Source: Lysobacter auxotrophicus
GTDB taxonomy: Bacteria; Pseudomonadota; Gammaproteobacteria; Xanthomonadales; Xanthomonadaceae
DNA length: 64,000 nt
Direction: 5' to 3'
NCBI RefSeq assembly: GCF_027924565.1
Contig: NZ_AP027041.1
Location: 2,170,001-2,234,000 of the forward strand
Made by a program: the position numbers and the translations under genes. Numbering within the stretch: the first letter of the stretch is position 1; each line of letters starts with the position of its first letter. Positions 1 to 8,990 of this stretch are shown piece after piece. Below the pieces are notes generated by a model. That model worked only from the letters and a program-made list of their open reading frames with translations, was not told where the DNA came from and searched no databases.

Positions 1-809
1 GTGACGCCGCCGACCTCGATGCCACCGCCGGACGTGGTGGCGCGGTTCTGCGCGATGGTGCTCTTGTTCACCAGCAGGCTCATCGGCACCGCATCGCGGC
101 CCAGCACCCTCAGGCCGCCGCCGCGCGTGGCGAGGTTGTTGCGGATCGACGAATAGGTGACGGCCACCGAGTGGCCCTGCACGCCGCCCGCCTCGTAGGC
201 GGAGTTGCCCGTGACCTGGCTGTAATACAGGTTGACGTGCCCCCACCCGTGCACCGCGCCGCCGGTGCCGCCGTCGGCGAGGTTCGCGTACGCCGAGGTG
301 TGCGCCAGCAGCACGTCGACCGCGTGCACGGCGCCGCCGATGCCCCACGGCTCCAGGCCGTCGGTGGCGATCGCCTGGCAATGGTGGATGCGCGAGCTGA
401 TGAGTTCCACCGCGCCGGCGGACGTGATGCAGCCGCCGTCGGCGAACGCGGACGCGTAGCGGCCGTTGGCGACGGTCATGCGATACACGCGCAGCGTGCC
501 CGTGCCGGTGTGCCGGATCGCGCGACCGCGGGTGTTCGCGTCGAGCAGGATCTCGTCGCGACCGCGGCCGAGCAGCGTGAGCGAGGCCTGCGGAACCACC
601 AGCTCGCCCGTCGTCAGGGCGATGCGCGTGCACGTCAGACGCAGCAGGTCGATGTTGTCGCCGCTCTGCGCGACGGCAATCGCGTTGCGCAGGCTGCCGG
701 CGCCTGCATCGTTGCAGTTGGTCACCACGCGCGTGGCGGCGGTTGCGATCGAAGGGGCGCCGGCGAGGAGCAGCGCAGCCAGGGCGATGCGAAGACGATG
801 CGCGACCAT
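1..809 (-). CDS. Secreted right-handed beta-helix protein (C-terminus cut off by window edge)
   Basis: Reading from an ATG at 809 the minus strand stays open to the window edge (269 codons). A GGAGGG ribosome site sits four bases upstream. The N-terminus is a signal peptide (MVAHRLRIALAALLLAGA...). It is followed by the motif NCNDAGAGSLRNAI, typical of the start of polymorphic outer-membrane/CSLREA-type beta-helix proteins. After that come short repeats with GGxxxxxG and SxIxxNxA patterns (GGAVHA, GGAVHG, SSIRNNLATRGGG, STIAQNRATTSGGG), the rungs of a right-handed parallel beta-helix. The protein is expected to be extracellular or surface-exposed. Its substrate is unknown. The true length cannot be judged because the 3' end lies outside the window. 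Confidence 0.7.
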   Translation of the reverse strand, partial: MVAHRLRIALAALLLAGAPSIATAATRVVTNCNDAGAGSLRNAIAVAQSGDNIDLLRLTCTRIALTTGELVVPQASLTLLGRGRDEILLDANTRGRAIRHTGTGTLRVYRMTVANGRYASAFADGGCITSAGAVELISSRIHHCQAIATDGLEPWGIGGAVHAVDVLLAHTSAYANLADGGTGGAVHGWGHVNLYYSQVTGNSAYEAGGVQGHSVAVTYSSIRNNLATRGGGLRVLGRDAVPMSLLVNKSTIAQNRATTSGGGIEVGGV

Positions 810-986
810 GTTCCCTCCGGACGGTGGAAACGCACCGCGCGAGTATCGTCCTGCCGGGACGAAAATGCCCGTATCAAGATCGTGAACAGCGGCACCCTCG
901 CGCAGCGCTCACAACGCTGAGCGGCGCGGTCTCGCATTCATGCACGTGGGGCCGCGCTGGCGCAATCGCGCGCGGCGCGGCGCGGA

Positions 987-1655
987 TCAGTTCACCAGCG
1001 GATAGTCGCGGATGATGTCGAGCACGCCGTTGATGACGAACTGCACGCCCATGCAGGCGAGCAGGAAACCCATCAGCCGCGACAGGGCTTCCACGCCGCT
1101 CTGGCCCAGCAGGCGGATGATCGTGCTCGCGCTGCGCAGGCACAGCAGCAGGATCACGCTGACCAGCACGAATACCAGCACCGGGGCCACCTGCATCACC
1201 CACGGCGAGAACGGTCGTTCGTCCGACATCGTGGCCGCGGTGCCGATGAGCAGCGCGATGGTGCCCGGCCCGGCGGTGGTCGGCATCGCCAGTGGGATGA
1301 ACGCAATGTCGCGCTTCTGGTGGAGCTGGATTTCCTCGTTGCGGTGCTCGACTTCGGGCGCGTCGCGCTCGTCGGGGAAGAGCATGCGGAAACCGATGTA
1401 CCCCACGATCAACCCGCCTGCGATGCGCAGGCCGGAGATGGTGATGCCGAACACGCCCATCACCGCCTGGCCGGCGTAGAACGCGATTGCCATGATCACG
1501 AAGACGTAGATCGAGCAGAGCGTCGCCTGGCGCCTGCGTTCGCGATCGCTCATGCCGCGCGACAGGCCCAGCATCACCGCGACGGTGGAAACCGGGTTGG
1601 TGAGCGGCAGGAGCATCGCCAGCCCCATGCCCACCGCCTTCAGCAACTCCCACAT
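987..1655 (-). CDS. MarC family integral membrane protein
   Basis: 222 residues with about six hydrophobic segments. The MarC/YchE family pattern is clear: an N-terminal LLPLTNPVSTVAVMLGLS segment, a central FIPLAMPTTAGPGTIALLIG segment with the PxxxGPGT signature, and a C-terminal GFLLACMGVQFVINGV helix. The length matches the family (about 200-220). MarC proteins sit in the inner membrane; despite the old 'multiple antibiotic resistance' name no drug-transport role is established. The ATG at 1655 (MWELLKAVG) begins at the first membrane segment. Longer readings in this frame add only sequence of low quality. The gene appears to stand alone. Confidence 0.88.
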   Translation of the reverse strand: MWELLKAVGMGLAMLLPLTNPVSTVAVMLGLSRGMSDRERRRQATLCSIYVFVIMAIAFYAGQAVMGVFGITISGLRIAGGLIVGYIGFRMLFPDERDAPEVEHRNEEIQLHQKRDIAFIPLAMPTTAGPGTIALLIGTAATMSDERPFSPWVMQVAPVLVFVLVSVILLLCLRSASTIIRLLGQSGVEALSRLMGFLLACMGVQFVINGVLDIIRDYPLVN

Positions 1656-1741
1656 GGGCCATCTCCGGTGATGGAGCGTGAGCGAACGCGACGTCACGGC
1701 GGAGGGTACATCGGAAGGCGGGCGAAGGACCCGCCGCCGAC

Positions 1742-1882
1742 TTACGCCAGCCAGCGTTTCACGGCGGCCAGTCCCTCTTCCGCATCGACGATGCCGAAGG
1801 CGAAGCTGATGATCGTCGCGGCGCACAACCCGCAGCCGGCTCCGGCGGCGCACGTGGCCGCCTGGTGGATGAAAGCGCTCAT
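1742..1882 (-). CDS. Small hypothetical protein, 46 residues, three cysteines
   Basis: A 46-codon reading frame starts at ATG 1882 with a strong ribosome site (AGGGGGAA, five bases away) and ends with TAA at 1742. The product begins MSAFIHQAATCAAGAGCGLC, followed by a short hydrophobic stretch (AATIISFAFGIV) and a charged tail ending KRWLA. Three cysteines lie within about ten residues. I do not recognise a family. The support is the good ribosome site and sensible amino-acid composition. It could be a small membrane-associated peptide or a chance frame. Confidence 0.4.
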   Translation of the reverse strand: MSAFIHQAATCAAGAGCGLCAATIISFAFGIVDAEEGLAAVKRWLA

Positions 1883-2070
1883 TCGATTCCCCCTGTTCCG
1901 GGTTCCATCCTACGGGGCGGCACCGTCCGGATGCATGGCGCAATGCGTCAAAAACGTCGGCAGCGCCACGCCCGTCCGGCAGGAATCGTGCCGGCCAATG
2001 CCACCGCTGGAAACACGAGTTTCCGACACGACGCGGCGCAAGATGAGCCCGGCAGACTCGGAGGTGACCC

Positions 2071-2319
2071 GTGAACACCGTTCGATTGACTGCAATGCAG
2101 CGCTATTACCTCGAAGCGCTCGGCCACCAGGGGCGCAAGCACCCGCCCGCGAAATGGGACGACGTGGAGAACCGACTGGCGTACTGCTGGTACGCCAGCG
2201 GCTTCGCCGGCGGCGTCGAGTGGGACCAGGTGCGGCACATCGTCAAGCAGAGCTGGCGCATGTCGAAAGCGGTGCGAACCGAACGCGGAAGCGTCGCGCG
2301 CCTGCTCGCGGTGCAGTGA
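2071..2319 (+). CDS. Small hypothetical protein (82 residues), paralogue of the 62110 protein
   Basis: Starts at GTG 2071 behind a GGAGG site seven bases upstream. The product is soluble and rich in aromatic residues: Y-Y-L-E-A-L, then WDDVENRLAYCWYASG and EWDQVRHIVKQSW. The same layout (W-D-[DE]-V-E-x(2)-L-x(3)-WY-x-S ... W-x-x-V-x(2)-I-x(3)-SW) is found in the 68-residue protein at 62110-62316 in this window, so the two form a small paralogous family. That recurrence supports it as a real gene. No function can be assigned. It is convergent with the efflux operon, whose last gene ends at 2339. Confidence 0.65.
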   Translation: MNTVRLTAMQRYYLEALGHQGRKHPPAKWDDVENRLAYCWYASGFAGGVEWDQVRHIVKQSWRMSKAVRTERGSVARLLAVQ

Positions 2320-2338
2320 CCGTCTTCCGTCGTCGCGC

Positions 2339-3799
2339 CTATTCGCCGAGCCGGGGCCCTGCGGCCTGTCCGGTCACGCGCTCGCCGTAGGCGGCGCTGT
2401 CGATCGTGTCGTCGCCGCCGCCCAGTGCGGTGTACAGGTTGACGCGGTCCTGCAGCGCGGAAGCGCGCAATTGCAGCAGGCCCTGTTCGGCGCTGAACAG
2501 GTTGCGTTGCGCGTCGAGCACTTCCAGGTACGGCGTCAGGCCGACTTCATACCGCGCCTGTGCGGTGTCGGCCAGCTCGCGCTGGATGCGGACGGTGAGT
2601 TCCTGCGCCTGGATCTGCTCGCGGTTGCGCTGTTCGGCGCTCAGGCCGTCGGCGACTTCCCGGAAGGCGTTCTGCGCCGCCGACTGGTACTGCAGTTCCA
2701 GCTCGTCGCGCGTGGCCTTCGCGAGGTTCACCGCGGCGCGGCGGCGCCCCCAGTCGAAGATCGGCAGCACCGCGCCGATGCCGAACGACCAGACGCGATT
2801 GGGATCGCTCACCAGGTTCGACAGCTCGCTCGACGCGTAACCGCCGGCGCCGGTGAGCGCGATGGTCGGCAGGTACAGCGCACGCGCCGCGCCGATGTTC
2901 GCGTTGGCGGCGCGAAGGCGCTCTTCGGCGAGGCGGAGATCGGGGCGGTTCTCCAGCAGTTCCGACGGCAGGCCCGGTGCGAGCGGCTGCGCCTGGATGG
3001 CCGCTTCGACGCGCAGGCCGGGCGGCAACGGGTCGGGAAGCGGAACGCCGACCAGCACCTGCAGCCGATGCTGGGCCAGCTCGCGACTGCGATGCAGCTG
3101 CGCCAGCTGCGTCTGCGCCTGCGCGACCAGCGCGTAGGCCTGGTTGTAATCGATGGACGAGGTGACGCCGGCTTCCATGCGGATGCGCGCCAGTTCGAGC
3201 GTCTCGTTGCGGCTTTGCAGCGACGCTTCGGCGAGCACGATGCCCTCCTCGCTCGAGCGGATCGCGTAGTACGTGCTGGCGACGTTGGAGATCAGCGACA
3301 GGCGGAACGCACGCTGCGCTTCCACCGTCGCGAGGTACTGCCGGCGCGCGGCTTCGCTGAGGTTCGCCACGCGGCCCCAGAAATCCAGCTCGAATGCGGG
3401 CACGGCGACCTGCACCGCGACGCTGTCCACGGTGACGCGCGGCGCGCCTTCCACGGGCGACACCGGACCGCGCTGGCGCTGGCCGGCGGCCGTGGCGTCC
3501 AGCGCCGGGAACTGCTGGCTGCGCTGGATGCGGAACTGCGCCTGCGCCTGCGCGATGCGCGCGGTGGCGGCGCCGAGATCGCGGTTGTTTTCCAGCGCGA
3601 GGCCGACGTACTCGCGCAGCACCGGATCGGCGAAGAACGCGGACCAGTGCAGCTGCGCGGCATTGGCGGCTGGTTGCACGCCCGCGGTCGCGGCCGCGGG
3701 AAAGCGCGATTCGATCGTCGCCGGCGGCCGCTCGTACGTCGGCGCGAGGTTGCAGCCGGCGAGCAGCAACGCCGTCGCGATGGCCGCGTGCCTAACCAC
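2339..3799 (-). CDS. RND efflux outer-membrane channel lipoprotein (OprM/NodT family)
   Basis: 486 residues, the usual length for the family. A signal peptide ends in a lipobox (LLLAGC, Cys16), followed by N-L-A-P-x-Y as in OprM-type proteins. The body shows the duplicated outer-membrane efflux (OEP) repeat, with family motifs such as RPDLRLAEERLRAANANIGAARALYLPTI (about residues 280-310) and FDWGRRRA. It forms the trimeric tunnel that takes substrates from the RND pump to the outside. The GTG start at 3799 overlaps the end of the pump gene by eight bases, so translation is probably coupled. It is the last gene of a three-gene operon. Confidence 0.93.
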   Translation of the reverse strand: MVRHAAIATALLLAGCNLAPTYERPPATIESRFPAAATAGVQPAANAAQLHWSAFFADPVLREYVGLALENNRDLGAATARIAQAQAQFRIQRSQQFPALDATAAGQRQRGPVSPVEGAPRVTVDSVAVQVAVPAFELDFWGRVANLSEAARRQYLATVEAQRAFRLSLISNVASTYYAIRSSEEGIVLAEASLQSRNETLELARIRMEAGVTSSIDYNQAYALVAQAQTQLAQLHRSRELAQHRLQVLVGVPLPDPLPPGLRVEAAIQAQPLAPGLPSELLENRPDLRLAEERLRAANANIGAARALYLPTIALTGAGGYASSELSNLVSDPNRVWSFGIGAVLPIFDWGRRRAAVNLAKATRDELELQYQSAAQNAFREVADGLSAEQRNREQIQAQELTVRIQRELADTAQARYEVGLTPYLEVLDAQRNLFSAEQGLLQLRASALQDRVNLYTALGGGDDTIDSAAYGERVTGQAAGPRLGE

Positions 3800-6700
3800 C
3801 CGCGCCGACTCCTGCGTCGCGTGCCGCCTTCGGCACCGCCGCGTCGCGTCGCCGCTGCAGCCACCGGCGGATCAGAAAGTAGAACAGCGGCGTGTAGAAG
3901 ATGCCGAGCGCCGTGGCGGTGAACATGCTGCCCAGCACGCCGGTGCCGACCGCCTGCCGGCTCGCCGCGCCGGCGCCGGTCGCGAACACCAGCGGCAGCA
4001 TGCCGACGAGGAAGGTGAGGCTCGTCATCAGGATCGGGCGCAACCGCTGCGCCGCCGCCTGCTGCACGGCCGTGAGCAGGTCGACGCCGCGCGCTTCCTC
4101 GTCCAGCGCGAACTGCACGATCAGGATCGCGTTCTTCGCCGCCAGGCCAATGATCGTGATCAGGCCGACGTTGAAGTACACGTCCGCCGACATCCCGCGC
4201 ACCATCGTGAACAGCACGGCGCCGAGCACGCCCAGCGGCACGACGAGCATCACCGCGACCGGCGTCGACCAGCTCTCGTACAGCGCCGCAAGCAGCAGGA
4301 AGGCGACCAGGAACGACAGCCCGAGCAGCATCGCGACCTGGCTGCCGGCTTCCTTTTCCTCGCGCGCGGTGCCGGTCCACTCGAAGCCCATGCCCGAGGG
4401 CAACGCGCGAGCGGCGATGCCTTCCATCTCGCGCAGCGCGGTGCCGCTGGACACGCCCGGCGCGGCCTGGCCCGACACCGTCGCCGACAGGAAACCGTTG
4501 TAGCGATCGATCTGCTGCGCGCCCGTCGTCCAGCGCGTACGCGTGAAGGCCGACACCGGCACCGAGCCGCCCTGCGCGTTGACCAGCCGCAGGCTCGCGA
4601 TGTCTTCCGGTCGCATGCGCTGGTCGGCCTGCGCCTGCAGGAACACGCGCGACACGCTGCCCTGGTGCACGAAATCGTTGACATACGCCGAGCCGAACAT
4701 GATCGCCAGCGCCTGGTTCACCTGCGACAACTGCAGGCCGAGCGAGCGCGCCTTCGTGCGGTCGATCTCCACCTGCAGCTGCGGCGCGAGCGGCATGCTT
4801 TCCGGCCGCACGCCCGCCAGGCGCGGATTGCCCGCTGCTTGCATCACGATCGCCATCGCGCCGGCCTGCACCGCCTGGCTGCCGGCGCCGCCGCGATCCT
4901 CGATCGCCATGCTGAAGCCCGACGCGTTGCCCAGCGCCTGGATGGGCGGCGGATTGAGCGCGAACACCTGCGCCTGCGGGATCGACGCCATCGCCACGTT
5001 CAGCCGCTGCGCCAGCGCCATCGCCCTGTGCTGCGCGCCGCCGCGTTCGGCCCACGGGTGCAGGTCGACGAAGGACATGCCCACGCCCTGTCCCTGCCCG
5101 AAGAAGCTGAAGCCGATGACCGACACGACGTTGCGCACTTCCGGTTGCGCCTTCATCACGCGCTCGGCCTGGTCGATCGCCTGCTGCGTGCGCTGCATCG
5201 TCGAACCCGGGGCGCCGTTGTAGGCGACGAACAGGTAGCCCTGGTCTTCCGTCGGCAGGAAGCCGCCGGGCAATCGCGCGTACAGCAGGCCGGTCGCGAC
5301 GACCGCCAGCACGAAGCCGGCGATCCACGGCACCGGGCGCGCCAGCATCTTCCCGACCACCCGCCCGTACGCGGCGCTGCTGCGTTCCAGGCCGTGGTTC
5401 ACCGCGTCGAACAGCCGGTGGCCGAGGTGCCGGCGCTTGGGTGCGTCGTCGGGACGCCTGAGCATCGCGCCGCAGATCGCCGGCGCGAGCGTCAGCGAGA
5501 GGATCGTCGACACCACCAGCGACACGCTCAACGTCACCGCGAACTGCCGGTAGATGCCGCCGGTGGAACCCGGGAAAAACCCCATCGGGATGAACACCGC
5601 CAGCAGCACCAGCGTGGTCGCGACGATCGCGCCGGTCAGCTGCTCCATCGCCTTGGCGGTGGCTTCCCTCGCTTCGAGGTTGTCCTCGACCATGATGCGC
5701 TGGACGTTCTCGACGATGACGATCGCGTCGTCGTTGAGGATGCCGATGGCCACCACCATCGCGAACAGCGACAGCAGGTTGATCGACACGCCGAACATCA
5801 TCAGGCCCACGCACGCGCCGATCAGCGAGATCGGCACGACCAGCGTCGGCAGGAACATCGTGCGCCAGCTCTGCAGGAACAGCAGCACGACGATGGACAC
5901 CAGCACCATCGACTGCACCATCGTGACGAACACGCTGTTCACCGATTCGGTGATGAAGGGCGTGGTGTCGAACGGCGTGGTCCACTGGATGTCGGGCGGG
6001 AACGTGGTTTCCAGCTGCGCCATGCGGTGGCGCACCGCCGTTGCGGTGGCGAGCGCGTTCGCGCCGCTGGTGAGCGATACCGCCAGCCCGGCCGTCTGCG
6101 TGCCGTTGAGCGCGAGCGAGAAGGCGTAGGTGTCCTTCCCCAGCTCCACGCGCGCCACGTCGCCCAGGCGCACGGTGGCGGCGTCCGGCGTGGCGCGCAC
6201 GATCACCTGCCGGAACTGCTCGGCGGTGGTGAAGCGCCCGCGCATGACGATCTGCGCGGTGGTCTCGGTGCCGGCGGCGAGCGGCTGCAGGCCGATGCCG
6301 CCGCCGGCCGTCTGCGAGTTCTGTTCGCGCACCGCGGCCATCACTTCGGCGGCGGACAACCCGTAGCTCACCAGCTTCTCGCGATCGAGCCAGATCCGCA
6401 TCGCGTAGCCGGAACCAAACAGCGTCACGTCGCCCACGCCGTTGAGGCGCCGCAGCTCGTCGGCGATGCGCGTGGAGGCGAAGTCGCCCAGTTCCAGCGC
6501 GTCGCGCACGCCTCCCGTGGATTGCAGCGCGATCAGCATGAGGAAGCCCGTCGCCGATTCGGTCACGCGCACGCCCATCTGCCGCACTTCCTCCGGCAGG
6601 CGCGGCTCCACGCGCGCGATGCGGTCCTGCACCTGCGAACGCGCGACGTCCAGGTCCGTGCCGGTGCGGAACGTCAGGCGGATCGACGCGGTGCCGTTCG

Positions 6701-6950
6701 CGCGGCTGGTCGAGGACATGTGCAGGAAGCCGTCCACGCCGTTGAGTTCCTGTTCGATCACCGAGGTCACGGTGCGATCGAGCGTCGTCGCGTCGGCGCC
6801 GATGAAGGTCGCCGAGATGTTGAGCGACGGCGGCGCGACGTCGGGATACTGCTCCACCGCCAGCCCGCGCAGCGCCAGGCCGCCGAACAGGATGGCGAAC
6901 AGCGCCACCACCCACGCGAACACCGGCCGGTAGACGAAGAAGCTGCTCAT
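3792..6950 (-). CDS. RND multidrug efflux pump, inner-membrane HAE1-type transporter
   Basis: 1052 residues, typical of AcrB/MexB-type pumps. The N-terminus SSFFVYRPVFAWVVALFAIL is the first transmembrane helix of the HAE1 family. The proton-relay region is present in the VVAIGILNDDAIVIVENV segment (about residues 395-415, with the paired aspartates). The second half has the matching NVGLITIIGLAAKNAILIV helix and the PILMTSLTFLVGMLPL segment. Two large periplasmic loops follow TM1 and TM7. It exports hydrophobic compounds using the proton gradient; the actual substrate range cannot be read from sequence. The start codon overlaps the adaptor gene's stop (ATGA at 6947-6950). No dedicated TetR-type repressor lies next to the operon. 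Confidence 0.95.
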   Translation of the reverse strand: MSSFFVYRPVFAWVVALFAILFGGLALRGLAVEQYPDVAPPSLNISATFIGADATTLDRTVTSVIEQELNGVDGFLHMSSTSRANGTASIRLTFRTGTDLDVARSQVQDRIARVEPRLPEEVRQMGVRVTESATGFLMLIALQSTGGVRDALELGDFASTRIADELRRLNGVGDVTLFGSGYAMRIWLDREKLVSYGLSAAEVMAAVREQNSQTAGGGIGLQPLAAGTETTAQIVMRGRFTTAEQFRQVIVRATPDAATVRLGDVARVELGKDTYAFSLALNGTQTAGLAVSLTSGANALATATAVRHRMAQLETTFPPDIQWTTPFDTTPFITESVNSVFVTMVQSMVLVSIVVLLFLQSWRTMFLPTLVVPISLIGACVGLMMFGVSINLLSLFAMVVAIGILNDDAIVIVENVQRIMVEDNLEAREATAKAMEQLTGAIVATTLVLLAVFIPMGFFPGSTGGIYRQFAVTLSVSLVVSTILSLTLAPAICGAMLRRPDDAPKRRHLGHRLFDAVNHGLERSSAAYGRVVGKMLARPVPWIAGFVLAVVATGLLYARLPGGFLPTEDQGYLFVAYNGAPGSTMQRTQQAIDQAERVMKAQPEVRNVVSVIGFSFFGQGQGVGMSFVDLHPWAERGGAQHRAMALAQRLNVAMASIPQAQVFALNPPPIQALGNASGFSMAIEDRGGAGSQAVQAGAMAIVMQAAGNPRLAGVRPESMPLAPQLQVEIDRTKARSLGLQLSQVNQALAIMFGSAYVNDFVHQGSVSRVFLQAQADQRMRPEDIASLRLVNAQGGSVPVSAFTRTRWTTGAQQIDRYNGFLSATVSGQAAPGVSSGTALREMEGIAARALPSGMGFEWTGTAREEKEAGSQVAMLLGLSFLVAFLLLAALYESWSTPVAVMLVVPLGVLGAVLFTMVRGMSADVYFNVGLITIIGLAAKNAILIVQFALDEEARGVDLLTAVQQAAAQRLRPILMTSLTFLVGMLPLVFATGAGAASRQAVGTGVLGSMFTATALGIFYTPLFYFLIRRWLQRRRDAAVPKAARDAGVGAGG

Positions 6951-8116
6951 GGAGCGGCTGCTTTGGCCTTCGCATCCGCCGGCGCCACCGCGACGTGCTG
7001 GCCGGGTTGCACCTTGTGCCAGCCGTCGATGACCACGCGCTCGCCGGGCTTGAGCCCCGAGGCCACGATCCAGCGCCCTTGCGCCTGCCCCGCCAGCGTC
7101 ACCGGCTGGCGCGCGACCACGCCTTCGTCGTTGACGGTCATCACGCTCGCTTCGTCCGCGCCGATGGCGACGGCGCGCTCGGGCACGCTGACGCCGTCGG
7201 GAATCGTGCCGGCGGTGACGATGCCGCGGATGAACTGGCCGGGCAGCAGCACGCGCTGCGGATTGTCGAACCGCGCGCGCAAGGTGCGGCTGCCGGTGAC
7301 CGGATCGACGGCCTTCTCGGTGAAGTCGACGACGCCCTCGTGCGGGAAACGCTCGCCGTTCTCCATGATCAGCGCCACGCTCATGCGCTTGCTTGCGGCG
7401 CTGTCGCCGCCTTCGACGCGTTCGAGCAGGCTGGCGAGCGCGCTGCTGGACGGGTTGAACGTCGCGAACACCGGATCGAGCTGGTCCACCTGCGTCATCA
7501 GCGTCGCCGCACCGGCGCTGACCAGCGCGCCTTCGCTGACCTGCGCGCGCCCGGCGCGGCCCGCGATCGGCGCACGCACGGTGGCGTAACCCAGTTGCAG
7601 CTGGGCGCGTTCCACCGCGGCCTGCGCCTCGAGCAGCCCCGCTTCGGCCTGGCGCAACGCGGCCTCGGCGCTTTCGTTCTCCTGCACGCTCACGGCGCGT
7701 CGGCCGACGAGCATCGACAGCCGGTTCGACATCGTGGCCGCATGCGCGCGCGCCACCTTCGCCGACGCCAGCGAAGCGCGCGCCTGCTGCAGTCGCGCAC
7801 GCAGGTCGCGCGGGTCGATCTGGAACAGCACGGCGCCGGCGGCGACGTCGGTGCCTTCCCGGTAGACCTGGCGCTCGACGATGCCGTCCACGCGCGCTCG
7901 CACCTGCGCCGATCGCACGGCTTCGATGCGACCCGGCAGCTCCACCACGTTCGGCACGGCGGTGCCGCGCACGACTTCGGTCTGCACGACGGCGGCCGGT
8001 CCCTGCCGCGCGGGTTCATCGCCGTCGCCACGGCAGCCGCCGGCGATCAGCGCCAGCGCGAGTGCGGGAATCGCGACGCGCGGCGATGCAGAAACGTTGA
8101 CACCCGCGCGCCGCAA
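6947..8116 (-). CDS. RND efflux periplasmic adaptor (membrane fusion) lipoprotein
   Basis: About 389 residues of MexA/AcrA type. It has a signal sequence ending LALALIAGGC (lipobox cysteine), a barrel-sandwich lipoyl domain (VRARVDGIVERQVYREGTDV), a helical hairpin (LQQARASLASAKVARAHA...), the second lipoyl half (YATVRAPIAGRAGRAQVSEG) and beta-barrel and membrane-proximal domains. It links the RND pump to the outer-membrane channel. The start is uncertain: there is no ATG near the signal peptide in this frame. I use TTG at 8116, about 50 bases from the divergent yqhA-like gene, but no convincing ribosome site precedes it. A sequencing indel near the start is possible. First gene of the efflux operon. 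Confidence 0.85.
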   Translation of the reverse strand: MRRAGVNVSASPRVAIPALALALIAGGCRGDGDEPARQGPAAVVQTEVVRGTAVPNVVELPGRIEAVRSAQVRARVDGIVERQVYREGTDVAAGAVLFQIDPRDLRARLQQARASLASAKVARAHAATMSNRLSMLVGRRAVSVQENESAEAALRQAEAGLLEAQAAVERAQLQLGYATVRAPIAGRAGRAQVSEGALVSAGAATLMTQVDQLDPVFATFNPSSSALASLLERVEGGDSAASKRMSVALIMENGERFPHEGVVDFTEKAVDPVTGSRTLRARFDNPQRVLLPGQFIRGIVTAGTIPDGVSVPERAVAIGADEASVMTVNDEGVVARQPVTLAGQAQGRWIVASGLKPGERVVIDGWHKVQPGQHVAVAPADAKAKAAAP

Positions 8117-8170
8117 AGTACGCCATGATGCGCGCAGCGCGCATCCGACACCGCAGGAGGCCGACGGACC

Positions 8171-8692
8171 ATGGCAAGGCAGCTGCTGTCCCGCAGTCTC
8201 TTCGACGCCCGCTGGCTGATGGTGCCGTTCTACCTGGGCCTCGTCGTCGCGCTTGCGGCCTTGCTGTTCGTGTTCGTGCGCGAACTCGTGCATGGCCTGC
8301 TCGCCATCGGCGGCATGACGCCGACCGACGCGATCCTCCTCGCACTGGCCCTCATCGACCTGTCGCTGGTGGCGAACCTGTTGCTGATCGTCACCCTCGC
8401 CGGCTACGAGAACTTCGTCGGGCGCGTGGATTCCGGCCGCGAAACGCGGCCTTCGTGGATGGGCACCGTCGATTTCGCCGGCATGAAGATCAAGCTGATG
8501 GGCTCGATCACCGCGATCTCCGCCATCGCATTGCTGCGCATCTTCATGAAGCTGGAAGAAGGCACCACGATCGACGAGCGCACGTTGTTGTGGATGACGG
8601 TGATCCACGGCGCGCTGATCCTGTCCGCGCTCGTGCTCAGCATCTCCGACCGCATCGCCGAACACCGCAGGGTGGTGCCGCCAGCCGCCTGA
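8171..8692 (+). CDS. YqhA/UPF0114 family inner-membrane protein
   Basis: 173 residues, three to four transmembrane segments. It starts at ATG 8171 with a GGAGG site ten bases upstream. Family hallmarks are the N-terminal SRSLFDARWLMVPFYLGLVV segment, the IDLSLVANLLLIV helix, and the AGYENFVGR motif followed by a conserved MKIKLMGSITAISAI stretch. The length agrees with E. coli YqhA (about 165). Biochemical function is unknown for the family. It is divergent from the efflux operon and the two share a very short promoter region. Confidence 0.88.
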   Translation: MARQLLSRSLFDARWLMVPFYLGLVVALAALLFVFVRELVHGLLAIGGMTPTDAILLALALIDLSLVANLLLIVTLAGYENFVGRVDSGRETRPSWMGTVDFAGMKIKLMGSITAISAIALLRIFMKLEEGTTIDERTLLWMTVIHGALILSALVLSISDRIAEHRRVVPPAA

Positions 8693-8990
8693 TGCGGATC
8701 GCGTTGCAAGCATCGGCGTGAGTACGGCGCCGTAGCCGAGATCGCAACCTTCCGGACGGGGCGACGGCATGGCGATCACCTGATCCCTGGCACGCGAGAT
8801 GCGTCACGCGGACGATGCTTCAGCCGCCGTAGTGCATTCGTGAAGGGCGCGCGAACAAAAACCCCGCGTTTTACGGTAAATCATCGGCTTTCTCACGCCG
8901 AGCCAACGGTTTGCTCATACCGTCGTCACGAAGCTGATCGACCGGGTTGAGGCGCGGTCCGGGCGCGCTTCGCTTATGGACTACAGACGC
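8693..8990. other. Intergenic stretch with a degenerate REP-like tail
   Basis: 298 bases between convergent genes with no supported gene. Part of it (about 8850-8930) is less GC-rich than the surroundings. The end (about 8964-8990) reads GCGCTTCGCTTATGGACTAC, which resembles the tail of the inverted-repeat element at 43186-43207 (GCGCTTCGCTTACCCGGGCT) with the central palindrome decayed. No clear terminator hairpin was found. Confidence 0.3.

Noticed and set aside
3273-7589. Very long open frame (1438 codons) on the plus strand opposite the efflux operon
   Set aside because: It is the antisense shadow of high-GC coding sequence. Composition is Arg/His/Gln-rich with no domain, and the minus strand encodes unmistakable RND pump components.
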